A stretch of 14,212 nt of DNA from Bacteroidota bacterium. Its GTDB lineage: Bacteria; Bacteroidota; Bacteroidia; Chitinophagales; LD1. The stretch covers positions 1 to 14,212 of the forward strand of contig JAFDYP010000124.1 in assembly GCA_018267355.1 (NCBI GenBank), written 5' to 3'. Shown here in pieces: positions 1-5,645 of this stretch; position 1 is the first letter of the stretch, and each line of letters opens with the position of its first letter. Position numbers and translations under genes: made by a program. The notes beneath the pieces were generated by a model. It was not told the origin of the DNA. It ran no database searches and saw nothing but the letters and a program-made list of their open reading frames with translations.

Positions 1-344
1 ACGCTATTATGACCACGGCCATATTGATGCAACTGCACGTAGTAAGTATGTGTGATATTAGGTCCTATGGCAAAATTATAGGCTCCTGAGGGAATCGTGA
101 AATTGGCTGCATTGAGATAAGTACCGTCTCCTACACTAGTACCCACCAGCAACTGCCTGCCATCATAGGCGCATGAGAAGCTGGCCAACGAGGCGTTATA
201 GTAGTAAAACTGCAGGTAGTAGTCACTGTATTTCCCATTGACATAATCGGTCACAGCACCATTTGCGGCCTTTGCAGCATCAATGCCAGTCATAGATAAT
301 ATCAATACCAATAAAAATCTCAGTGGGGAGTAGGGTTTCGTCAT
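1..344 (-). CDS. N-terminal part of an unrecognised secreted protein (partial, runs off left edge)
   Basis: The reverse strand reads open from an ATG at 342-344 to the window edge, giving about 114 codons with no stop. The first residues (MTKPYSPLRFLLVLILSMTG, then IDAAKA) form a good Sec signal peptide: a Lys near the start, a hydrophobic core, and a likely cut after AKA near residue 26. The mature part is rich in Tyr, Asn, Ser and Gly (for example YSDYYLQFYYYNAS and THTYYVQLHQYGRGHNS), as in beta-sandwich surface or adhesin modules of Bacteroidota. I do not recognise the family. A TAnnTTTG promoter box lies 18 bases upstream of the start, which supports this ATG. The gene is divergent from the T9SS operon at 651. 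Because the C-terminus is outside the window, it cannot be said whether it carries a T9SS sorting domain. Confidence 0.75.
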   Translation of the reverse strand, partial: MTKPYSPLRFLLVLILSMTGIDAAKAANGAVTDYVNGKYSDYYLQFYYYNASLASFSCAYDGRQLLVGTSVGDGTYLNAANFTIPSGAYNFAIGPNITHTYYVQLHQYGRGHNS

Positions 345-361
345 GATGATGATTTGTGGCT

Positions 362-369
362 CAAATGTA
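362..369 (-). promoter_or_regulatory. Bacteroidota-type promoter -7 box for the leftward secreted-protein gene
   Basis: On the minus strand this reads TACATTTG, an exact match to the Bacteroidota sigma-ABfr -7 consensus TAnnTTTG. Its last base is 18 bases before the ATG at 344, so transcription would begin about ten bases upstream of the start codon. No convincing TTG (-33) element is visible about 19-23 bases further upstream. It is assigned on the -7 match and its position only. Confidence 0.5.
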
Positions 370-490
370 CCAAAAATGAATGCTAAGAGAATTTTTTGTG
401 TAACTAAAATCAATACACAAAAACTACATGGGGCAGAATCACCACAATAGGCTGAATGAGAATTGTCTTTGAAGATAAAAAGGCTGGCAG

Positions 491-510
491 AAGGTTGATT
501 TGACAACCTT
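491..510. repeat. Inverted repeat, 7-bp arms, 6-base loop
   Basis: AAGGTTG (491-497) and CAACCTT (504-510) are perfect inverted arms around ATTTGA. A short T run (to 512) follows on the plus strand. It could act as a weak terminator or a protein-binding palindrome. No gene ends here, so a terminator role for a neighbouring gene is not supported. Confidence 0.45.
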
Positions 511-520
511 TTCAAGCGAA

Positions 521-540
521 TGGCAGATCTATACCTGCCA
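521..540. repeat. Inverted repeat, 6-bp arms, 8-base loop
   Basis: TGGCAG (521-526) and CTGCCA (535-540) are perfect inverted arms. The left arm sequence TGGCAG also occurs at 485-490, just before the other inverted repeat, so the right arm could pair with either copy. Function is unknown. Its place between two divergent promoters fits an operator or an incidental palindrome. Confidence 0.4.
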
Positions 541-617
541 TCGGAACCAGCAATAGGCAAGGCAAAAAAAATATGGTGTAGATTTTTCGCATACGTCTTT
601 TTTCAGAATAAAAACTT

Positions 618-625
618 TACGTTTG
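618..625 (+). promoter_or_regulatory. Bacteroidota-type promoter -7 box for the T9SS cargo operon
   Basis: TACGTTTG matches TAnnTTTG exactly and ends 26 bases before the ATG at 651, leaving a short leader of roughly 20 bases. Upstream at about 598-604 there is a T run but no clear TTG -33 element. It is the only good -7 match seen just ahead of the three-gene operon. Confidence 0.55.
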
Positions 626-650
626 TCTCGTCCTCAAAACATCTTACCGG

Positions 651-2660
651 ATGAAAAAACTCTACAACCCGTTCATCAGCCTTTTATTCCTGATGGGAAT
701 ACTGGTGCAAAGTACACAGTCAGAGGCGCAGGTAGCAGCGTCAGACTCCCTTACGCTTGTTAGCCTCTACAATACTACCGGTGGCGCCAACTGGATCAAC
801 CATAGTGGCTGGCTCACGGGCAATGTGGGCACCTGGTATGGCATCACGACATCCGGAGGACGGGTGACGCGTATCGTCCTAGCGGGCAACAATCTGAATG
901 GAGCAGCTACGGACTCGCTGTATAAACTGGCTGCTCTGAAAGTAGCCAATCTGAGCGCCAATGGATTGACTTACTTCCCCGTGCTCACCGGTCTACATCT
1001 CGATACGCTGAACCTGGCCAATAATAAACTGACCTTCCGCCACCTGGTGCCCAATAAGGCCCACGTGGATTCATTCTACTATGCTCCTCAGGATAGTGCG
1101 GACGTATATATAGATACTACCGCTACTGAGCAGTCTGCTATCTCGCTGGTGACCAGCACAGACGCCAGTCCATCTGTAGGAGACAACTATGCCTGGTATC
1201 TGGATACTACGCTGATCGTATCGGGATCGTCTAATGTCTATACTATACTCTGTATGGATAGTTCAAATGCAGGTATGTACTATGTCAAGATCACTAATAG
1301 CCAGCTACCTGCGCTCACGCTGTACCGCAGGCCTGTGACACTGCAGGTGCGCAGGCTGGCCAATCCGGGCCCGGACTTCCATGTATGCGCCACTACATCT
1401 ACGCTGCAGGGCACAGCACCGGCAGGTGCCAGTGTACTGTGGGCTACGGTATCTGGCGGCGGCCAGGTGAGCAGTGATACCATCCCTATGCCTCAGGTGA
1501 ATAACCTGACGGTCGGAGCGAACGTATTCCAGTTTGGCGTGACAGCCAATAACATCTCCTGCCTGTCGCACCTCTACTCCTATGCGCGCGTAGTGATCAC
1601 CCGCGATACTAATCCACCTCCTGCATATGCGGGTATGGATCAGAGTGTATGCAGTCCGCAGGCTACGCTGTCTGCTGCTCAGCCATCTGTAGGCACAGGC
1701 ACCTGGACGGTGATAAAGGGTGCAGGAACTGTAGCCCAATCTACCAGTGCCTCTACCGCCGTGAATGGCCTCTCCTACGGCGAAAATATCCTGCGCTGGC
1801 AGCTGACAAATGGTGCCTGTACGCCGTCGTTTTTTGACGAGGTAAAGATATACCGTGATGACACCCTGCGCACGGTCTCTGCAGGGGTTGATACCTCTAT
1901 CTGCCCTACCAGCTATGTATTGGGTGGTGTGCTGCCGGATGATGCCACAGGTATATGGAGCGTGGTGTATGGTGCGGGATCGTTCTCTCCTGCTGACTCG
2001 CCGCGTGCTACTGTGAGCGGTCTCAGCGAATTTGCAAATACCCTGAGGTGGACCGTGTCCAACTCCTGCAACACCATCTATGATGAAGTGGTAGTGACTG
2101 TTTACCACTTTGTGCATGCCAATGCAGGACCGGACAAGAGTGTATACTATTCTCCGGTGACGCGGTATCCGCTGGGAGATACGCTCAATGTAGCTACTGG
2201 TGGTACCGGTCCGTATACCTATGCCTGGACTCCGGCGGAAAACCTGGACGACTCGACCAAAGAGCATTCCCTCTTCCTGACACCGGATACTGGTGTGTAC
2301 TCCTTTACCGTGCTGGTCACTGATGCACATGGCTGTACTGCTACTGATGATGTGACCTATACGGCCGGCAAGGGAACGACACTGACTGTGCCTACACTCT
2401 TTACCCCAAATGATGACGGGCTGAATGACGAGCTTTACATCCCCGGTCTGGAGAGCTACCCCAACAATGAACTGACCGTAGTAGACCGCAACGACCAGGT
2501 AGTACTGCACCGTGTGGGATACAAGAATGACTGGAAAGGAATAAACGAAGAGGGCTTCTCTCAGCTAGGTCACAAGCTGGCTGTAGATACTTACTTCTAC
2601 ACACTGAAACTGGAAGAGGGCAAACCACTCCAGAAAGGTTATTTCCTGATCAAATACTAA
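651..2660 (+). CDS. T9SS-secreted modular surface protein with LRR-like, Ig-like and PKD modules and a gliding-motility-type (CHU_C, type B) C-terminal domain
   Basis: This 669-aa protein is probably exported by the type IX system and displayed on the cell surface or released. A signal peptide covers residues 1-27 (basic MKK, hydrophobic core, cut after EAQ). Residues about 30-135 resemble the LRR-type N-terminus common in Bacteroidota surface proteins (LVSLYNTTGGANWINHSGWL, then LAGNNLNG and LNLANNKLTF). An Ig-like segment at about 140-235 follows (NAGMYYVKITNS). Three related modules occupy about 236-318, 325-402 and 409-486, each with a Cys near its start and a GLSxGxNxLRW-like core, then a PKD-like domain at about 489-572. 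Residues 578-669 are the type B (CHU_C/TIGR04131-like) domain with the hallmark FTPNDDGLND. It is first in an operon with a PorP/SprF gene and a PorE-like gene. Ligand and biological role cannot be read from the sequence; adhesion is a guess. Confidence 0.9.
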   Translation: MKKLYNPFISLLFLMGILVQSTQSEAQVAASDSLTLVSLYNTTGGANWINHSGWLTGNVGTWYGITTSGGRVTRIVLAGNNLNGAATDSLYKLAALKVANLSANGLTYFPVLTGLHLDTLNLANNKLTFRHLVPNKAHVDSFYYAPQDSADVYIDTTATEQSAISLVTSTDASPSVGDNYAWYLDTTLIVSGSSNVYTILCMDSSNAGMYYVKITNSQLPALTLYRRPVTLQVRRLANPGPDFHVCATTSTLQGTAPAGASVLWATVSGGGQVSSDTIPMPQVNNLTVGANVFQFGVTANNISCLSHLYSYARVVITRDTNPPPAYAGMDQSVCSPQATLSAAQPSVGTGTWTVIKGAGTVAQSTSASTAVNGLSYGENILRWQLTNGACTPSFFDEVKIYRDDTLRTVSAGVDTSICPTSYVLGGVLPDDATGIWSVVYGAGSFSPADSPRATVSGLSEFANTLRWTVSNSCNTIYDEVVVTVYHFVHANAGPDKSVYYSPVTRYPLGDTLNVATGGTGPYTYAWTPAENLDDSTKEHSLFLTPDTGVYSFTVLVTDAHGCTATDDVTYTAGKGTTLTVPTLFTPNDDGLNDELYIPGLESYPNNELTVVDRNDQVVLHRVGYKNDWKGINEEGFSQLGHKLAVDTYFYTLKLEEGKPLQKGYFLIKY

Positions 2661-2681
2661 ACCCGACTAAACCTCATCTGC

Positions 2682-3608
2682 ATGAGAAGATCATATACAC
2701 TCATAGCCATACTCAGCACCGTACTGTCTCTGGCTACCGTATCGGCCGGGGCACAGGGCATCCGCCACTACTGGCTCAATAACCAGGTGCTATACAATCC
2801 GGCCATGACAGGCGCCAGCGAGGATGTGGTAGGCTCCCTGATATTCAATCAGCAGCAGGCTACCTTTCCGGGGGCGCCACGCACACTGCTGGCGCAGGCC
2901 AATGGCAGGCTGGGCTATACCAGCTCGTCACTGGGAGGCGCTATCTCGTATGAAGAGTATGGTGTGCTGAAAAACTATAGCGCTACACTATCCTACTCCT
3001 ATGGCATCAAGCTGAAAAAAGGCCGTCGCCTCATGCTGGGCCTGTCAGGTTCATTTGGTGCGATACAGGAGAATGGCAGCGCCCTGACCACCACCTTTAA
3101 TGGTGATGATATCTTCAAACTGAATACAACGGCCTATCAGGTGAATGTATCAGTAGGCGCCGCATATGTGACCAAAAACTTCTACGTGAGTTTCTCAGTG
3201 CCAAAACTGGTACACAATGCCTATGACTACGCGGTAGCCAAAAACCGCTACAGCCTGGAGAAATTCAATTTTAATATCATGGCCGGCTATGACCTGAAGA
3301 CAAGGAATGACTTCCACTTCATGCCTTCGTTTATGATACGCTCGGACAAGCAGGAGCGCTTTAATGCTGACATCAACCTCAACTTCAAATACAAAGAGGT
3401 ATTTTGGTTTGGCCCGTACTATCGTGTAAATGCTGCATTCGGATTTATACTCGGCGTGGGTATCACAAAGTACGTGCAGCTGAGCTATGCCGGTGAGCTG
3501 CAGCAGACCAACTTCCGCACCTCCAGCTATGGCAATCATGAGGTGGTGCTCGGGTTCAAGATACCTAAGTTCAATACACGGATAGCCCAGTCGCCTAGAT
3601 ACTTTTAA
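2682..3608 (+). CDS. PorP/SprF family type IX secretion outer-membrane protein
   Basis: This 308-aa protein has a signal peptide at residues 1-24 (cut after AGA, before QGIRHYW) and then the typical PorP/SprF opening: LNNQVLYNPAMTG, followed by FNQQQATFPGAPRT. The remainder alternates short amphipathic strands with Gly- and aromatic-rich ends, as expected of an outer-membrane beta-barrel, and runs to an aromatic C-terminus (SPRYF). Length is normal for the family. In Flavobacterium johnsoniae, SprF is needed for export of the type B cargo SprB, while PorP of Porphyromonas gingivalis is a general T9SS component. Here the gene lies 21 bases after a type B cargo gene, so I infer a cargo-specific SprF-like partner. 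No symbol is given because PorP and SprF paralogues cannot be told apart from one copy. The start ATG fits the signal peptide; no Shine-Dalgarno is seen. Confidence 0.92.
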   Translation: MRRSYTLIAILSTVLSLATVSAGAQGIRHYWLNNQVLYNPAMTGASEDVVGSLIFNQQQATFPGAPRTLLAQANGRLGYTSSSLGGAISYEEYGVLKNYSATLSYSYGIKLKKGRRLMLGLSGSFGAIQENGSALTTTFNGDDIFKLNTTAYQVNVSVGAAYVTKNFYVSFSVPKLVHNAYDYAVAKNRYSLEKFNFNIMAGYDLKTRNDFHFMPSFMIRSDKQERFNADINLNFKYKEVFWFGPYYRVNAAFGFILGVGITKYVQLSYAGELQQTNFRTSSYGNHEVVLGFKIPKFNTRIAQSPRYF

Positions 3609-3650
3609 GTGAAAGAAAAGAATAAGAAAGCCCAACCAAGCCTATATCAC

Positions 3651-5588
3651 ATGAAATACTATCACATAGCCATCCTCTCCTGCCTGCTGCTGGCAGCCTC
3701 AGGAGCCGAAGCGGGCAAAGCCAGCCGCTGGGACAAAGCTGTAAAGTGTGCCGACAAGAAAATGCAGCAGAAATACTATGTAGCAGCTGCAGACAAGTAT
3801 GAGCACATACTGGCCGCACCGTGCAGCCGCGACACTGCATGGCGGGACAGCGTGTATAGTGTGAAGGTGAAACTGGCTGCCTGCTACATGAAAATGGGCA
3901 ATAGCATCAAGGCCGAATCGGTATACGGTGAGATAGTGAAGGCAGGCAAGGCCGGTACACAAACCACATTTGACTATGCCCGCACGCTGCAGTCTAACAG
4001 TAAATATGCAGAGGCTAAAGAGCAGTTTGAAAAAGTGGCAAACGACCCGGCACTGAAAGGTAAAATGCCTATGGAGTTTGCCGAAGTATCTGACAAAGGG
4101 CTGCATAACAACCACAAGAATACATTCCATATAGAGCGCACTGCATTCAATACAAATGCTACTGAATACGCCCCTGCATACTATAAGAAAGGACTGGCTT
4201 TCACCTCCAACCGTGCTGAGCGCGGACAGGCATCTGAGCGCATCATGTGGAATAAGGAACCATTCACAGACATCTACACTGTGCAGGAAGATGGCAAAGG
4301 AGACCTCAACATAATAGACAAACTGCCCGGCGCTATCAATTCTAAATTGAATGATGGTACGGCTACTTTCAATGCCGCCTATGACGAGATATTCTTCACC
4401 CGAAACAATAAAAAGAACAAGAAGCATGATCAGCTTCAGATACTGCACAGCACCTTCAATGGCTCTGAGTGGAGTACACCTGAGCTGCTAAACTTTGAAA
4501 TGGAAGGCGCGAACTACGCGCATCCTTCTCTATCGCCTGATGGCAGCATGCTGTATTTCTCATCAGACATGCAGGGGAGTGGCCAGGGAGGTATGGATCT
4601 CTACTACGCGCGCCGCAATGGCAGCATCTGGGAGACACCGATCAATCTCGGCCCCCAGATCAATACCTCGGGTAATGAACTCTTTCCATACATGGCCGCC
4701 GATAGCATCCTCTTTTTCACATCAGACGGATGGCCGGGCTACGGCGGGCTGGATGTATTTCACGCACGTATGGAGGGTGCCAAATTTGGCAAGGTGCACA
4801 ACATGGGCGTCAACTTCAACACGGCTAAAGACGACCTCAGCATCATAGTAGACAGCAAGAACCGCATCGGCTACTTTGCCAGTAATCGTGATGGTGATGA
4901 CGACATTTTTAGCTTCTCTTTCCCGGCACCGGCCAAAGAGGAAAAGAAAGAAGAGCCACTCTACAGTGCCACACTGATAGATGCATCTACACATGACCCT
5001 ATCACCAATGCACGGGTAGAGGTGGCTGATCCGCGCAGCCCAGGCGAGGGAGCATTCTACTATACAAACGACAAGGGCGTAATGTACTATGATAAGAAGG
5101 TAAAATCAACCGATGTGGTGCGTGTGGGCAAGGATGACTACCAGACACAGACCATATCAGGGGCAAGCATCACAGACAAGGGAACTGTAGATGTAAATAT
5201 GGTAGCAGAGAAGCGCGTGAAAGAAGATGTGCACCATCCATACACTGCCATCCTCTACTATGACCTCAATACATCTAACCTAGGAACAGCCTCCAGAGAT
5301 ACGCTACGTGAGGTGGTGGAAAGAATGAAGGACCCGAAGAATGTGGTGTACGTGAGTGGCTACGCAGACCAGCACGGCTCAGATACCTACAATAACGGGC
5401 TCTCTCTGCGCCGCGTGAAAGAAGTGGTAGACTACCTCGCCGCGCAGGGTATCTCTACACTGCGTATACGCTCTGCGTACTTTGGCACTGTGAAGCTGAG
5501 CCAGGAGTGCATGAAGGATAAAAACTGTGTGGAAGAAACCAACCGCCGCAACCGTAGGGTAGAGATCAAGATCGCAAGCGAGCAATAG
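3651..5588 (+). CDS. PorE-like OmpA family protein (TPR, PD40 propeller, carboxypeptidase-regulatory-like, OmpA peptidoglycan-binding domain)
   Basis: The frame is open from a GTG at 3609, but I place the start at ATG 3651. It begins a good signal peptide (MKYYHIAILSCLLLAASGAEA, about 21 residues), whereas the GTG start would add 14 charged, polar residues directly after the previous stop. The product is 645 aa. In order (ATG numbering): TPR-like helices at about 25-140; a PD40/WD40-like propeller at about 170-425 with SLSPDGSMLYFSSD, GGMDLYYARR, GGLDVFHARM and NRDGDDDIFSF; a carboxypeptidase-regulatory-like beta domain at about 437-520; and an OmpA C-terminal domain at about 528-645. The peptidoglycan (diaminopimelate) contacts of OmpA are matched by Asp573 and Arg588, with the usual 15-residue spacing. 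This order matches PorE of P. gingivalis, which links the T9SS outer-membrane complex to the cell wall. Position after PorP/SprF supports a shared complex. It could be a cargo-specific paralogue rather than the core PorE. Confidence 0.9.
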   Translation: MKYYHIAILSCLLLAASGAEAGKASRWDKAVKCADKKMQQKYYVAAADKYEHILAAPCSRDTAWRDSVYSVKVKLAACYMKMGNSIKAESVYGEIVKAGKAGTQTTFDYARTLQSNSKYAEAKEQFEKVANDPALKGKMPMEFAEVSDKGLHNNHKNTFHIERTAFNTNATEYAPAYYKKGLAFTSNRAERGQASERIMWNKEPFTDIYTVQEDGKGDLNIIDKLPGAINSKLNDGTATFNAAYDEIFFTRNNKKNKKHDQLQILHSTFNGSEWSTPELLNFEMEGANYAHPSLSPDGSMLYFSSDMQGSGQGGMDLYYARRNGSIWETPINLGPQINTSGNELFPYMAADSILFFTSDGWPGYGGLDVFHARMEGAKFGKVHNMGVNFNTAKDDLSIIVDSKNRIGYFASNRDGDDDIFSFSFPAPAKEEKKEEPLYSATLIDASTHDPITNARVEVADPRSPGEGAFYYTNDKGVMYYDKKVKSTDVVRVGKDDYQTQTISGASITDKGTVDVNMVAEKRVKEDVHHPYTAILYYDLNTSNLGTASRDTLREVVERMKDPKNVVYVSGYADQHGSDTYNNGLSLRRVKEVVDYLAAQGISTLRIRSAYFGTVKLSQECMKDKNCVEETNRRNRRVEIKIASEQ

Positions 5589-5609
5589 TATTAACAACTA
5601 CTGATAATG

Positions 5610-5645
5610 AAATGGTTATCTTTGATAGATAACCATTTTTATTTT
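5610..5645 (+). terminator. Hairpin terminator of the T9SS cargo operon
   Basis: AAATGGTTATC (5610-5620) and GATAACCATTT (5628-5638) form a perfect 11-bp stem around a 7-base loop (TTTGATA). A T-rich tail (TTTTTATTTT, from 5636) follows, so the shape is that of an intrinsic terminator, though the stem is AT-rich. It begins 21 bases after the stop of the PorE-like gene and ends directly at the ATG of the peptidase gene. An in-frame ATG at 5607 just ahead of the stem is therefore unlikely to be the real start of that gene. Confidence 0.75.
5617..5624 (+). promoter_or_regulatory. Promoter -7 box inside the terminator hairpin, for the M14 peptidase gene
   Basis: TATCTTTG matches TAnnTTTG exactly. 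It spans the end of the left stem arm and the start of the loop of the terminator, and its last base is 22 bases before the ATG at 5646. That spacing agrees with the 18 and 26 bases found at the other two promoters in the window. No clear -33 TTG is present; there is only a TTAAC at 5591-5595. A transcript from here would lack the left arm and so would not form the terminator. Confidence 0.5.

Larger units (their letters stand above)
345..650. other. Divergent intergenic region (about 306 bases) without a gene
   Basis: This AT-richer stretch separates the leftward gene ending its 5' side at 344 from the rightward gene starting at 651. It holds one -7 box for each gene (362-369 minus, 618-625 plus) and, between them, two close inverted repeats (491-510 and 521-540). 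The longest ATG-started frame I followed, from 432, stops after 14 codons. No tRNA-like or other structured RNA is recognised. Confidence 0.7.

Noticed and set aside
1305..2510. A 401-codon open frame on the minus strand opposite the cargo gene.
   Set aside because: Its translation is rich in Arg, His, Cys and Ile with no recognisable domain or signal, and it lies wholly inside a plus-strand gene with clear domains. It is an antisense shadow of regular codon use.
3609..3650. GTG start at 3609 for the PorE-like gene.
   Set aside because: It would begin directly after the upstream stop and place 14 polar, Lys-rich residues ahead of a signal peptide that begins cleanly at ATG 3651.
3699..4448. 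A 249-codon minus-strand open frame opposite the PorE-like gene.
   Set aside because: The composition is Cys/Phe/His-heavy and no domain is visible. The opposite strand encodes a well-supported TPR/PD40 region.
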